In this document: positions 46,688 through 56,858 of the stretch, one piece after another
Layout of the letters: the number at the start of each line of letters is the position of its first letter
Position numbering within the stretch: the first letter of the stretch is position 1
Source: Melaminivora jejuensis
GTDB taxonomy: Bacteria > Pseudomonadota > Gammaproteobacteria > Burkholderiales > Burkholderiaceae_C
Assembly: GCF_017811175.1 (NCBI RefSeq)
Contig: NZ_JACWIJ010000002.1
Span: forward strand, 2,728,001-2,792,000
DNA length: 64,000 bases
Direction: 5' to 3'
Notes under the pieces: model-generated
The model's input: the letters and a program-made list of their open reading frames with translations, nothing else
Told to the model about the DNA's origin: nothing
Database searches by the model: none
Position numbers and translations under genes: made by a program

Positions 46688-46749
46688 GGCGCCGATTGTC
46701 CGGGCAGCCGCCGGTCGGCAGGACTGCGGATGTTGCGTAGAGCCGGGCG

Positions 46750-48132
46750 TCATTCCAGCCCGCGCACCACCTGCATGGCCTCCTCGACGCGCTCCACGGC
46801 ATGGATGGCCAGGCCGGCGATGGGTTTTTTCGGGGCATTGGCCTTGGGCACGACGGCGACGGTGAAGCCCAGCTTGGCGGCTTCCTTCAGGCGCTCCTGG
46901 CCGCGCGGCGCGGGCCGCACTTCGCCGGCCAGGCCGACCTCGCCAAAGGCGATGAAGCCCTTGGGCAGGGCGCGCGCGCGCAGGCTGCTGGTGATGGCCA
47001 GCAGCACCGCCAAATCGGCTGCCGGCTCGCTGATGCGCACGCCGCCGACGGCGTTGACGAACACATCCTGATCTGCCGAGGCGATGCCGGCATGGCGGTG
47101 CAGCACCGCCAGCAGCATGGCCAGGCGGTCGCGCTCCAGGCCCACCGACAGGCGCCGGGGACTGGGGCCGCCGCTGTCCACCAGCGCCTGGATCTCCACC
47201 AGCATGGGCCGCGTGCCCTCCAGCGTGACCAGCACGCACGAGCCGGGCACCGGCTCGCTGTGCTGGGACAGGAAGATGGCGCTGGGGTTGGACACGCCGC
47301 GCAGGCCACGCTCGGTCATGGCGAAGACGCCGATCTCGTTGACGGCGCCAAAACGGTTCTTGATGGCGCGCACCAGGCGAAAGCTGCTATGCGTGTCGCC
47401 CTCGAAGTACAGCACCGTATCGACCATGTGCTCCAGTACGCGCGGGCCGGCAATGGCGCCTTCCTTGGTCACATGGCCGACCAGGATCACGGCAATGCCG
47501 GTGGCCTTGGCCAGGCGCGTCAGGTGCGCCGCGCACTCGCGCACCTGGGCCACGCTGCCGGGGGCGCTGGTCAGCTGATCCGAGTACATGGTCTGGATGG
47601 AGTCGATCACGCACACCGCCGGCTGCGTGGCCTGCACCGTGGCCAGGATCTTTTCCAGCTGGATCTCGGCCAGCACGTTGACGGCGCTGGCCTCCAGCCC
47701 CAGCCGGCGCGAGCGCAGCGCCACCTGCGCGCCACTTTCCTCGCCGGTGACGTACAGCGTCGGCAGGCCAGCGCGCTGCAGCGCGTCCATGGCCTGCAGC
47801 AGCAAGGTGGACTTGCCAATGCCCGGATCGCCGCCGATCAGCACCACGCCGCCCTCGACCACACCGCCGCCCAGCACGCGGTCGAGCTCCTCGATGCCGC
47901 TGGCCGTGCGCGCCACTTCGGTGGCCTCGATGCTGGAGAGCGGCATCACGGCCTGCGCCTGCGCCAGACCGGCGTATTGCGGCGTGCTCAGGCGGTTCCT
48001 GCCGCCGCCCGGGCTGTCGGCGACGGTCTCGATCAGGGTGTTCCAGGCGCCGCAGCCAGGGCACTTGCCCAGCCAGCGCGGACTGGTGGCGGCGCACTCG
48101 GTGCAGGTGTAGAGGGTTTTTTCCTTGGCCAT
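46750..48132 (-). CDS. radA: DNA repair protein RadA (Sms)
   Basis: RecA-like helicase that drives branch migration in recombination. The 460-residue product has a C4 zinc finger (CTECAATSPRWLGKCPGCGA), Walker A GGDPGIGKSTLLL, the RadA motif KNRFGAVNEIG and a C-terminal Lon-protease-like domain (RRLSVGLERDRLAMLLAVLH). I start at MAKEKTLYTCTEC (48132), 25 codons into the longer open frame. Divergent from the liv cluster. Confidence 0.96.
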   Translation of the reverse strand: MAKEKTLYTCTECAATSPRWLGKCPGCGAWNTLIETVADSPGGGRNRLSTPQYAGLAQAQAVMPLSSIEATEVARTASGIEELDRVLGGGVVEGGVVLIGGDPGIGKSTLLLQAMDALQRAGLPTLYVTGEESGAQVALRSRRLGLEASAVNVLAEIQLEKILATVQATQPAVCVIDSIQTMYSDQLTSAPGSVAQVRECAAHLTRLAKATGIAVILVGHVTKEGAIAGPRVLEHMVDTVLYFEGDTHSSFRLVRAIKNRFGAVNEIGVFAMTERGLRGVSNPSAIFLSQHSEPVPGSCVLVTLEGTRPMLVEIQALVDSGGPSPRRLSVGLERDRLAMLLAVLHRHAGIASADQDVFVNAVGGVRISEPAADLAVLLAITSSLRARALPKGFIAFGEVGLAGEVRPAPRGQERLKEAAKLGFTVAVVPKANAPKKPIAGLAIHAVERVEEAMQVVRGLE

Positions 48133-48380
48133 CGCCTGCTGACTATAGCGAGGCACGTGCCGGCCCCGCGCCAGGGTGGGCGCCCTGTCATCTAGGTAAC
48201 TCGGCACCCCCGTTTTTCCGCAGGGTTTCCCCTAAGTGTTCCGCTGTGCAGAACTTGCAGCTTGTCGCTGGTGTTTGCCGCCATAAGCTGAAAGCGCTGA
48301 CGGAAATCTGACATGAGCCTGACAAACACCCGACAGGCCCGGGCCAGACCGGCAGCAGCCAACTGCAAGGAGACTTCGCA

Positions 48381-48437
48381 ATGAAATACGGCTCGACGGC
48401 CAGCAGCGCGCTGCGGCCCCACAGGACGGGGGCGTGA
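48381..48437 (+). CDS. Possible 18-residue leader peptide upstream of livH
   Basis: Too short for usual gene calling. AAGGAGA lies 7 bases before an ATG, and the frame encodes MKYGSTASSALRPHRTGA, ending in TGA that shares one base with the livH ATG (TGATG). livH itself has only a weak site, so this ORF could feed ribosomes into livH. The peptide has no run of regulatory codons that would suggest attenuation. It could also be a non-functional remnant of a signal-peptide start. No homology can be claimed. Confidence 0.45.
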   Translation: MKYGSTASSALRPHRTGA

Positions 48438-49300
48438 TGGACGTTTTCTTCCAGCAACTGCTCAACGGCCTGACCCTGGGCGGCATCTACGGCCTGGTGG
48501 CGCTGGGCCTGACCCTGGTGTACGGCATCCTGCACGTGCCCAACTTCGCCCACGGGGGCTTCTACATGATCGGCGCCTTTGTCGCCTTCCAGGCCATGGT
48601 GGCCTGGAGCTGGGGCTACTGGGCGGCCATGCTGCTGGCGGCGGTGGCGGTGGCGGTGCTGGGCCTGCTCAGCGAGCGGCTGGTCTTCAACCCGCTGCGC
48701 AACGCCTCGCCGCTGCACCCCAAGATCGCCTCCATCGGCCTGCTGCTGTTCCTGGAGGCCGGCGCCCAGGCGCTGTGGGGCGCGGACTTCCAGCGCATGC
48801 CCACGCCCTACACCAGCCTGGTGGAGCTCGGCTCGGTCACCGTGCCGGCGCAGCGCCTGCTGATCATCGCTGCCGCCTTTGCGCTGATGGTGGCGCTGCA
48901 CCTGTTCCTGACGCGCACCATCACCGGCTCGACCATCGTCGCCATGGCGCAAAACCGCGAGGGTGCCTCGCTGGTGGGCATCGACGCCAACCGGGTGGCG
49001 ATGATGACGTTTGCCATCTCCGGCGCGCTGGCCGCCGTGGCCGCCGCGCTGTATGCGCCCATCAACCTGGTCTATCCGGCCATGGGGCACCTGGTCATCA
49101 CCAAGGCCTTCGTGATCATCATCCTGGGCGGCATGGGCAGCATCCCCGGCGCGGTGCTGGGCGGGCTGATCATCGGCTTTGCCGAGAGCTTCGGCGCCTA
49201 CTACATCTCCACCGACTACAAGGACATCATTGCCTTCGTGCTGCTGGTGGTCATCCTGTCCATGCGCCCCGAGGGCCTGTTTGCCAAGAGGGGGCGCTGA
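48437..49300 (+). CDS. livH: Branched-chain amino acid ABC transporter permease (LivH type)
   Basis: The 287-residue inner-membrane permease has about eight helices and starts MDVFFQQLLNGLTLGGIYGL, typical of LivH. The conserved GRSMRAVAQNREAA-like loop appears as IVAMAQNREGASLVGIDANR, and the C-terminal FVIIILGGMGSIPGAVLGGL is the permease signature. I start at 48437; a GTG one codon earlier is also in frame. First of five co-directional transporter genes. The substrate could be an amino acid or an aromatic/carboxylic acid. Confidence 0.92.
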   Translation: MDVFFQQLLNGLTLGGIYGLVALGLTLVYGILHVPNFAHGGFYMIGAFVAFQAMVAWSWGYWAAMLLAAVAVAVLGLLSERLVFNPLRNASPLHPKIASIGLLLFLEAGAQALWGADFQRMPTPYTSLVELGSVTVPAQRLLIIAAAFALMVALHLFLTRTITGSTIVAMAQNREGASLVGIDANRVAMMTFAISGALAAVAAALYAPINLVYPAMGHLVITKAFVIIILGGMGSIPGAVLGGLIIGFAESFGAYYISTDYKDIIAFVLLVVILSMRPEGLFAKRGR

Positions 49301-49301
49301 C

Positions 49302-50276
49302 ATGAACGCATTCCTGGACAGCCGCCTGGCCTGGGGGCTACTGCTGGCGGCGGCCATCGCCTTCCCCTGGGTGGCCGGCAACGACTACCACCTGACGGTG
49401 ATGAGCACGGCCTACATCTTCGCCATCGCCACGCTGGGGCTGAACCTGATCACCGGCTACACCGGCCAGCTCAACCTGGCGCACGCCGGCTTCATGGCCA
49501 CCGGTGCCTACACCGTGGGCATCCTGACCGTCGATCACGGCTGGACGTTCTGGGCAGCGCTGCCCATGTCCGGCCTGGTGTGCGTGGTGCTGGGCTACGG
49601 CATCGGCCTGGTGTCGCTGCGCCTGAAGGGCCACTACTTCTCGATCTTCACACTGTGCGTGGGCTACATCATGTTCCTGGTGATCGAGAAGTGGGACAGC
49701 CTGACCCACGGCACGGTAGGCATCATGGGCATCCCCGAGCCCGAGGCCATCGGCAGCCTCACCTTCGACACGCCGCTGCGCCTGTACTACTTCGTGCTGT
49801 GCTTTCTGGTGGTGCTGGTGTGGGCCATGCGGCGCATCGTCAAGTCGCTGCTGGGGCGCACCTTCATCGCCATCCGCAACAGCGACGAGCTGGCCGAAGC
49901 GCTGGGCATCAACCTGATGCGCAACAAGGTGCTGGCCTTCATGCTCAGCGTGTTCTACGCCGGCATCGCCGGCGGCCTGTACGCCGGCTTCGTGCGCTTC
50001 ATCGGCCCGGACATGGCCGGCGTACACCACACCTTCGACATGATGATCTTCGCCATGGTCGGCGGCTTGGGCACGGTGCTGGGGCCGCTGCTGGGCTCCA
50101 TCGGGATGCCGTGGATCACGCAGTCGCTGCAGTTCCTGCAGGAGTACCGCTTCATCGTCTTCGGCCCCATCCTGGTGGCGCTGGTGATCTTCCTGCCCTA
50201 TGGCGTGGTCGGCAGCTTCCTGCAGTGGCGCGCGCGCCAGGACGCCCTCAAGGGAGGCTCCCATGCTGAAAATTGA
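49302..50276 (+). CDS. livM: Branched-chain amino acid ABC transporter permease (LivM type)
   Basis: The 324-residue second permease starts MNAFLDSRLAWGLLLAAAIA, one base after the livH stop. It contains LNLITGYTGQLNLAHAGFMA, the LivM N-terminal signature, and the loop LLGRTFIAIRNSDELAEALG, which contacts the ATPase. It overlaps livG by 14 bases. Confidence 0.92.
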   Translation: MNAFLDSRLAWGLLLAAAIAFPWVAGNDYHLTVMSTAYIFAIATLGLNLITGYTGQLNLAHAGFMATGAYTVGILTVDHGWTFWAALPMSGLVCVVLGYGIGLVSLRLKGHYFSIFTLCVGYIMFLVIEKWDSLTHGTVGIMGIPEPEAIGSLTFDTPLRLYYFVLCFLVVLVWAMRRIVKSLLGRTFIAIRNSDELAEALGINLMRNKVLAFMLSVFYAGIAGGLYAGFVRFIGPDMAGVHHTFDMMIFAMVGGLGTVLGPLLGSIGMPWITQSLQFLQEYRFIVFGPILVALVIFLPYGVVGSFLQWRARQDALKGGSHAEN

Positions 50277-51027
50277 CCGCCTGACCAAGAAATTCGGCGG
50301 CCTGGCCGCCGTCAACGACGTCTCCACCGTCATCGAAGAGGGCAAGATCAACGCCATCATCGGCCCCAACGGCGCCGGCAAGACGACGTTCTTCAACCTC
50401 ATCAGCTCCACGCACCGGCCCACCAGCGGCACCATCACCTTCAACGGGCAGGACGTGACCTCGCTGCGCCCCGACCAGGTGGCGCGCCTGGGCATCGCCC
50501 GCACCTTCCAGACCACGGCGCTGTTCGATCGCTCCAGCGTGCTGGACAACCTGATCGTCGGCCACCGGCTGCGCACGCACTCGGGCCTGTGGGACGTGCT
50601 GCGCGGCTCCAGCCGGCTGCGCGAGGAAGAGCGGGTGTGCCGCGAGAAGGCGCGCGAGGCGCTGGACTTCGTGGGCCTGTCGCACGTCGCCCAGCGCATG
50701 GCCGGCGACATCAGCCAGGAAGAGCGCAAGCGCGTGGCCTTCGCCCTGGCGCTGGCCACCCAGCCCAAGCTGCTGCTGCTCGACGAGCCCGCCGGCGGCG
50801 TCAACCCCGAGGAGACCGACGGCCTGGCCGAGCTGATCCGCAAGATGGTGCGCCACGGCCTGACGGTGGCGCTGATCGAACACAAGATGGGCATGATCAT
50901 GAGCCTGGCCGACAAGATCCTGGTGCTCAGCTACGGCGAGAAGATCGCCGAGGGCACGCCGGCACAGATCCAGCGCAACCCGGCGGTGATCGACGCCTAC
51001 CTGGGGAGCGACCATGCTGAAATTTGA
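50263..51027 (+). CDS. livG: Branched-chain amino acid ABC transporter ATPase (LivG type)
   Basis: The 254-residue ATPase has Walker [13 protein letters not shown], the signature [17 protein letters not shown] (a variant of LSGGQ), Walker [16 protein letters not shown] and the switch His in [10 protein letters not shown] start at [13 protein letters not shown] (50263), preceded by AAGGGAGG. It overlaps livM and livF by 14 bases each. Confidence 0.93.
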   Translation: MLKIDRLTKKFGGLAAVNDVSTVIEEGKINAIIGPNGAGKTTFFNLISSTHRPTSGTITFNGQDVTSLRPDQVARLGIARTFQTTALFDRSSVLDNLIVGHRLRTHSGLWDVLRGSSRLREEERVCREKAREALDFVGLSHVAQRMAGDISQEERKRVAFALALATQPKLLLLDEPAGGVNPEETDGLAELIRKMVRHGLTVALIEHKMGMIMSLADKILVLSYGEKIAEGTPAQIQRNPAVIDAYLGSDHAEI

Positions 51028-51721
51028 CAAGGTGTCGCTGCGCTACGGCAGCTTTCTGGCGCTCGACGAGGTCAGCCTGCACGCCCAGCAGGGCGAGCTG
51101 GTGGTGCTGCTGGGCGCCAACGGCGCGGGCAAGAGCTCGCTGTTTCTCACGGCCAGCGGCATCCACCGCGCCGCCGGCGGCTCCATCGCCTGGCAGGGCC
51201 AGGAGCTGATCGGCAAGAAGCCCTCGGCCATCGTGCAGGCCGGCATGGTGCAGTGCCCCGAGGGGCGCAAGCTATTCCCGCAGATGAGCGTGCGCAAGAA
51301 CCTGGAGCTGGGCGCCTATGCCCACCGGCGCGACCCTGGCCCCAGCCAGCAGATCCTGGAGGAGGTGCTGGAGCTGTTTCCCATCCTGCGCCAGAAGCAG
51401 CACGACCCCGCCGGCTCGCTGTCGGGCGGGCAGCAGCAGATGGTGGCCATAGGCCGCGCCATGATGGGCCGGCCCCGGGCGCTGCTGCTCGACGAGCCCT
51501 CGCTGGGCCTGGCGCCGCTGGTCATCAAGCAGATGTTCGAGGTCATCCAGCGCATCAACCAGGGCGGCACCACCGTGCTGCTGGCCGAGCAAAACGCCTA
51601 TGCCGCGCTGAAGATCGCCCACCGCGCCTATGTGCTGGAGAGTGGCCGCATCGTGCGCGAGGGAACACCCGCCGAGCTGCTGGCCGACGACTCCATCCGC
51701 CGCGCCTACATCGGCGCCTGA
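51014..51721 (+). CDS. livF: Branched-chain amino acid ABC transporter ATPase (LivF type)
   Basis: The 235-residue second ATPase starts [20 protein letters not shown], has Walker [14 protein letters not shown], the signature [18 protein letters not shown] and Walker [15 protein letters not shown], and ends with the LivF-type RRAYIGA. Its start region near-duplicates that of livG (CCATGCTGAAA). Confidence 0.94.
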   Translation: MLKFDKVSLRYGSFLALDEVSLHAQQGELVVLLGANGAGKSSLFLTASGIHRAAGGSIAWQGQELIGKKPSAIVQAGMVQCPEGRKLFPQMSVRKNLELGAYAHRRDPGPSQQILEEVLELFPILRQKQHDPAGSLSGGQQQMVAIGRAMMGRPRALLLDEPSLGLAPLVIKQMFEVIQRINQGGTTVLLAEQNAYAALKIAHRAYVLESGRIVREGTPAELLADDSIRRAYIGA

Positions 51722-51770
51722 CCCCCCTTTTTTTCCCTTTCCTCTTTCGCCCATCCACAAGGAGACTTTC

Positions 51771-52937
51771 ATGCACGCCCTTTCCCGCCTCAGCCGCCGC
51801 CAGTTGAATGCCCTGGCCCTGGCCAGCGCCACCCTGATGGCCGGGCCGGCCCTGGCCCAGGAAGTGGTCAAGATCGGCTACTCCGGCCCGCTGTCGGGCG
51901 GCGCTGCGCAATACGGCAAGAACGTCCTGGACGGCATGCAGATGGCCGTGGCCGAGATCAACGCCGCCAGCCCCGAGGTGGCCGGCAAGAAGGTCAAGTT
52001 CGAGATCGTCGCCCTGGACGACAAATACAACCCGTCCGAGACCGCCATCAACGCCCAGCGCCTGGTGCAGCAGCACAAGACGGCAGCCATCTTGGTGCCG
52101 CACTCGGGCGGCATCTTTGCGCTGCAGACCACCAACGAGCGCAGCAACTTCATCGTGCTGGCCTACAGCTCGGTGCCGCAGATCACCGCCAAGGGCAACA
52201 AGCTGACGCTGCGCATCCCGCCCGAGTACACCGGCTACATCGAGCCGTTCTCCAAATACGAGATCGAGCGCTTCGGCAAGAAGGTGGCCATGGTGGGCGC
52301 CGACCACGACTACGCCAAGGCCTGGGCCGCAGCCTTCAAGCCCGGCTGGGAAAAGCTCGGCGGCAGCGTGGTTGCGGAAAATCCCATGAGCTACAACCGC
52401 GCCACGGACTTCTACAGCGGCGTGAGCAAGGCGCTGGCCGACAAGCCCGACGTGATGTTCATCGGCGGCGCCTCCGAGCCCACGGCCCTGGTGGTCAAGC
52501 AGGCGCGCGAGCTGGGTTTCAAGGGCGGCTTCATCATCATGGATCAGGCCAAGCTCGATGAGATGGCGCGCGTGCTGGGCGGCTACGCCATGCTGGAAGG
52601 CGCCATGGGCGTGATGCCGGTGATCGAGGACGCGCGCCCGGAGATGAAGGCCTTCGTCGAGCGCTTCGGCAAGATCTATCCAGGCCGCACGCCGGGTTCG
52701 GAAGCGCAGTGGAACTACACCACCATCCACGCCACCATCAAGGCCATGCAGCTGGCCGGCACGACCAGCGACGCTGCAGCCATCCAGGCCAAGCTGGACG
52801 CGGCCTTCAAGTCCCTGACGCCGGCAGCCAACCCAGGCGAGATCAAGGGCGTGGACGAGCGCGGCGGCACCATCACCCAGGTGCGCGGCGCAGCCGTCAA
52901 GGACGGCAAGATCCTGGCCATCGAAACGGCCCAGTGA
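51771..52937 (+). CDS. ABC transporter periplasmic binding protein (LivK type)
   Basis: The 388-residue product has a signal peptide (MHALSRLSRRQLNALALASA, cleavage near ALAQE) and the family start VVKIGYSGPLSGGAAQYGKN. The ligand loop PHSGGIFALQTTNERSNFIV and the domain-2 segment FIGGASEPTALVVKQARELG are visible. AAGGAGA fixes the ATG at 51771. The 49-base gap after livF has a pyrimidine-rich stretch (CCCCCCTTTTTTTTCCC) but no hairpin. It is different in sequence from the orphan binding protein of the phenol operon. Confidence 0.92.
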   Translation: MHALSRLSRRQLNALALASATLMAGPALAQEVVKIGYSGPLSGGAAQYGKNVLDGMQMAVAEINAASPEVAGKKVKFEIVALDDKYNPSETAINAQRLVQQHKTAAILVPHSGGIFALQTTNERSNFIVLAYSSVPQITAKGNKLTLRIPPEYTGYIEPFSKYEIERFGKKVAMVGADHDYAKAWAAAFKPGWEKLGGSVVAENPMSYNRATDFYSGVSKALADKPDVMFIGGASEPTALVVKQARELGFKGGFIIMDQAKLDEMARVLGGYAMLEGAMGVMPVIEDARPEMKAFVERFGKIYPGRTPGSEAQWNYTTIHATIKAMQLAGTTSDAAAIQAKLDAAFKSLTPAANPGEIKGVDERGGTITQVRGAAVKDGKILAIETAQ

Positions 52938-53010
52938 GGGAGACGTTGTGCGTGATGCGCGGTGCGCCGAGCGCACGGCGCACCGCGCCCAACCACCCGG
53001 GGCCAGCCCC

Positions 53011-53874
53011 TCAGGCGCGCTGGATGAGCTGCTGCAGCCGGCGCACCAGCCGCTCCAGCTCGGGCCGACCCCGGCGCAGCAGCAGTTCTGCAGACACCAG
53101 CCGGCTCGGGCCGCCGCAGCTGATGGCCATGAGCGGCAGGCCGCGCCCAGGCGCAAATGCCAGGGCGATGGCATTGACATCGCTTTGCCACGCGCCAAAG
53201 GAGTGGCATATCCAGGGGCGCACCCCGCCGACCGTCGTCGGCCAGTGCGCCAGCTCCGGCTGCACGGCCTGCCACTGCTCGGGGGCGTGGCGACGCAGAT
53301 AGTCCAGCGCCTGCTGGCGCTCATGCGCCGGGCTGGCGGCCAGCCAGGCGCGGCCAATGGCCGTGGTGGCCAGCGGCAGGCGCACGCCAATGCCCAGGTT
53401 GGAGACGATGGGCTGCGGGCACGGGCTGTGCTCGATATAGACCATGTTGTGCCGGTCGCGCGTGGCCAGCGCCACCTCGCACTGCAGCAGTGCCGACAAC
53501 TTCGCCATCAGGGGCCGGGCCAGCCGGCGCACATCCAGACCCGACAGCATGGCGCTGCCCAGCGCCAGGGTGGCCGTGCCCAGGCGGTATTTGCCCTCCT
53601 CGGGCAGGTGGTGCAGATAGCCCAGCGCGGTGAGGGTGAAGGTCAGCCGGGATACGGTGGACTTGGGCAGGCCGCAGCGCGCCGCGATCTCCTGATTGCC
53701 CAGCAGCTTTTCGCCAGAGCGAAAGCACGACAGCACTTCCAGCCCGCGCGCCAGGGCGGTGACGAAGCGGCGGTCGTCAGCTTCGGCCACGTTGAAGGGC
53801 GGGGCCGCAGGGTGGCCGGGGCGGCACTTCGGGTCAGAGGCGAGGGCAGAGACAGAGGCGGGGGCAGGCTTCAC
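53011..53874 (-). CDS. IclR-family transcriptional regulator
   Basis: The 287-residue product has an N-terminal winged helix (NQEIAARCGLPKSTVSRLTF) and an IclR effector domain (LPLATTAIGRAWLAASPAHE, then GLPLMAISCGGPS). It is convergent with the transporter operon and is a candidate controller of it or of the acyl-CoA genes beyond. The first ~30 residues are unstructured and the true start could be inside. Confidence 0.9.
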   Translation of the reverse strand: MKPAPASVSALASDPKCRPGHPAAPPFNVAEADDRRFVTALARGLEVLSCFRSGEKLLGNQEIAARCGLPKSTVSRLTFTLTALGYLHHLPEEGKYRLGTATLALGSAMLSGLDVRRLARPLMAKLSALLQCEVALATRDRHNMVYIEHSPCPQPIVSNLGIGVRLPLATTAIGRAWLAASPAHERQQALDYLRRHAPEQWQAVQPELAHWPTTVGGVRPWICHSFGAWQSDVNAIALAFAPGRGLPLMAISCGGPSRLVSAELLLRRGRPELERLVRRLQQLIQRA

Positions 53875-53925
53875 GCCAGCCAGCGTACCACGCCCGCAAC
53901 CCGCCCCTGAACCGCCTGTAATTTA

Positions 53926-53979
53926 GGTCAAATCGACCCAAAACCCTTGCCCATCAAGCGATGTCAGCTATTAATAAAG
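53926..53979 (-). repeat. Dispersed intergenic repeat, copy 9
   Basis: Plus strand AAATCGACCCAAAACCCTTG, then ATCAAGCGATGTCAGCTATT. More diverged than the others (GCGATG instead of GCGCTG). It lies between the IclR gene start and the enoyl-CoA hydratase stop. Confidence 0.7.
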
Positions 53980-54032
53980 AAGCGATTCAGGAAGCATGAT
54001 GCTCCTGTCTTCGCCTCCCTCTCCCTGCCCGT

Positions 54033-54803
54033 TCAGCGCCCCGTCCAGGCCGGCGGGCGTTTTTCGCGGAAAGCCGCCTGGCCCTCGCGCGCGTCCTCGG
54101 TCTGGGCGAACAGGCCGATCTGGCTCTCGGTGAAGGCCATGGCCGGCTCGAAGCCCAGGCCCTGGGCGTGCTTGAGCGTGTACAGGCCGCGCCGCTGCGC
54201 CGTGCCCGAAACGGCCTGCAGCTCGGCCAGCAGCCGCTGCAACGCCTGGCCGTCGTGGTCGATCTCGTTGATGAGGTTGAGCGCCAGCGCGCGCTCGGCA
54301 TCGATGTGGCGCCCGGTCAGGCACAGATCGTTCAGCACACGCGGCGGCAGCAGTGGCTGCAGCACCGCCAGCACCTGCGCCGGGAACACGCCCACGCGCA
54401 CCTCGGGCAGGCCAAAGCGCGCGTGCGGCACGGCAATGGCCAGGTCGCACATGGCCAGGATGCCCATGCCGCCGGCCATGCAGGCACCGTTGACATAGGC
54501 CACCAGCGGCACATGGCAGGCCCGCGCGGCGCGCAGCAGATCGGCAAAGGCCAGCTGCGGCTGGGAAAAGTCGAACTGGAAGGACTTGCCGGTCTGCAAG
54601 TCGGCGCCGGCGCAGAACGCCGCTTCGCCCGCGCCCCGGATGACGATGGCACGCAGCTGGCGATCCGCGCGTGCGCCCTGGATAGCCTGGGCCAGGCCCT
54701 CGACAACGGCGGCGCTCATGGCGTTGCGCCGCTCGGGCCGGTTGATGTGCAGGTGCAGCACGTTGCCTTCGCGCTGCTGCAGCAGTTCCTGATCTTGCTC
54801 CAC
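54033..54803 (-). CDS. Enoyl-CoA hydratase/isomerase family protein (AtuE/LiuC-like)
   Basis: The 256-residue crotonase has the oxyanion-hole segments AAFCAGADLQTGKSF and NGACMAGGMGILAMCDLAIA and the catalytic-region LPEVRVGVFPAQVLAVLQPL. I use a GTG start at 54803 (VEQDQELLQQREGNVL), preceded by GGAGAAAGAGG; no ATG fits. It is the last gene of the acyl-CoA cluster, 67 bases after the biotin carboxylase. In the Pseudomonas atu pathway the matching enzyme hydrates isohexenylglutaconyl-CoA; in the leucine pathway, methylglutaconyl-CoA. The sequence alone does not decide. Confidence 0.85.
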   Translation of the reverse strand: MEQDQELLQQREGNVLHLHINRPERRNAMSAAVVEGLAQAIQGARADRQLRAIVIRGAGEAAFCAGADLQTGKSFQFDFSQPQLAFADLLRAARACHVPLVAYVNGACMAGGMGILAMCDLAIAVPHARFGLPEVRVGVFPAQVLAVLQPLLPPRVLNDLCLTGRHIDAERALALNLINEIDHDGQALQRLLAELQAVSGTAQRRGLYTLKHAQGLGFEPAMAFTESQIGLFAQTEDAREGQAAFREKRPPAWTGR

Positions 54804-54870
54804 GGTGCCTCTTTCTCCAACACAAAACGCACAACGCAAACCGCAGGGCGCAAAGCACCCAGCCTTCCCC

Positions 54871-56858
54871 TCAGCCGTCGCTGGCCGGCGCCAGGCGCAG
54901 CAGCAACTGGCCGCGCGCCACCTGCTGGCCTGGCTCGGCCAGCACTTCCTCGACACGCACCCGCGCGCCGGTGCTCAAGCTGTGCTCCAGCTTCATGGAG
55001 TCGATGACCACGGCCGTGTCGTCGGCGGCCAGCACCTGGCCAGCCTCGGCGGCCACGCGGATGACGCGGCCATTGAAGGGCGCGCGCAGCTCAGTGGCGG
55101 CCTGAGCGGCGCCACGGCCCTGCGCCGGGCGGATGCTGGTGTCCTCCAGCCACAGCTCGGCGCCGCTGCCGGTCTGCACATGCCACTGGTCGGCCACCTC
55201 GCCGGGTGCGGCGCGCACGCTCAGCTCGGCACCGTCCTGGCGCAGGCGCACCACGCCCTGGCTGGCGGCCCGCCGCTCCAGGCCCAGTCCTGCAGGCCGT
55301 CGCCATCGCGCACGCACAGCTGCTGCCCGGCACCCAAGGCCAGGCCCAGCAGCCGCTCGGCGCCCCGGTGGCGCACGCGCAGCGGGCGCTCCAGCGGGCA
55401 CGCCAGCAGGGCGCGCGCATCCAGTCCCTGCAGCTGCGTAGCCAGCACTGCCGGCACCAGGGCCGCGCCCTCGGCCTCGGCCAGCCCCTCGCGGATGGGG
55501 TCGGCAGCGGTCTGCAGGAAGGGCACCAGCGCAGCGCCGGCGCGGAAAACGGGGTGCTCCAGGCAGGCTGCCAGAAAGGCCCGGTTGGTCGGCAGGCCCA
55601 GCACATAGACCTCGCGCAGCGCCCGTGCCAGGGCGTCGATGGCGCTGGCGCGGTCGGCTGCGTGCACGATCAGCTTGCCCAGCATGGAGTCGTAGTACGG
55701 CGTCACCGCCATGCCGGCCTGCAGCGCATGGTCGAAGCGCAGCACCGGCCCGGCACCCAGCGGCCTGGTGCAAAACTGGCTGGCCGCCGGCGCGGCAAAC
55801 AGCGCCACGCTGCCGGCGCAGGGCACGAAGTTCTCGTCCTCGGCGCACAGGCGCACCTCGATGGCGTGGCCGTGCAGGCGCACCTCACCCTGCGCGAGCG
55901 GCAGCGGCTCGCCGCGCGCCACGCGGATCTGCCACTCGACCAGATCCAGGCCAGTGAGCGCCTCGGTCACCGGGTGCTCGACCTGCAGCCGGGTGTTCAT
56001 CTCCATCAGGAAGAACTCGCCGCCCTCGACCAGAAACTCCACCGTGCCGGCGCCCTGGTAGCCCGCCGCCTGGGCCAGTTGCACGGCGCACTGGCCCATG
56101 CGCGCGCGCATGGCCGCGTCAACCGCCGGGCTGGGCGCCTCCTCGATGATCTTCTGGTTGCGCCGCTGCACCGAGCAGTCGCGCTCGCCCAGGTGGATGC
56201 AGTGGCCGTGCTGGTCGGCAAAGACCTGCACCTCGACGTGGCGCGGCGCCGTCAGGGCGCGCTCCAGCAGCACACGATCCGAGCCGAAGGCCGCCAGCGC
56301 TTCGGACTTGGCGCTGCGCACGGCCTCGATCAACTGCCCCGGCTGGCTGACCAGGCGCATACCGCGCCCGCCGCCGCCAGCCACGGCCTTGACCATGACC
56401 GGGTAGCCGATCTGCTGCGCCTGGCGCACCAGCAGTTCTTCGGACTGATCCTCGCCGTCGTAGCCGCTCAGGCAGGGCACGCCCGCCTGCCGCGCCAGCG
56501 CCTTGGCGCCGGCCTTGTCGCCCAGGGCCCGGATGGCATCCGGCGGCGGGCCGATCCAGGCCAGGCCGGCCTGCTGCACGGCCTGGGCGAATTCGGCGTT
56601 CTCGCTCAGAAAACCATAGCCCGGATGCACCGCGTCGGCCCCGGTGGCGCGCGCCGCCGCCAGCAGCCGCTCGATGCGCAGATAGCTCTCGGCGGAGGTG
56701 GTGCCGCCCAGGGCAAACGAGGTCGTCGCCTCGCGCACGTGCAGCGCCTCCCGATCCGGGTCGGAATAGACCGCGACGGTCTCTATGCCCATGGCGTGGG
56801 CAGTGTGGATGATCCGGCGGGCGATCTCGCCGCGATTGGCAATCAGAATTTTTTTCAT
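54871..56858 (-). pseudogene. Acyl-CoA carboxylase biotin carboxylase/biotin carrier subunit (AtuF/LiuD type), with a 1-base frameshift
   Basis: The alpha subunit carboxylates its own biotin and hands CO2 to the carboxyltransferase subunit. It starts MKKILIANRGEIARRIIHTA, then shows the ATP-grasp loop KAVAGGGGRGMRLVS and the catalytic MNTRLQVEHPVTE. The end of the first frame (DGLQDW) joins the second (GLERRAASQGVV) if one base is added to the C3 run at 55283-55285. The biotin-attachment Lys is in VVIDSMKLEHS. The repaired product has 662 residues, normal for the family, so a sequencing indel is likely. The region upstream of the start is a tandem repeat array. Confidence 0.84.
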
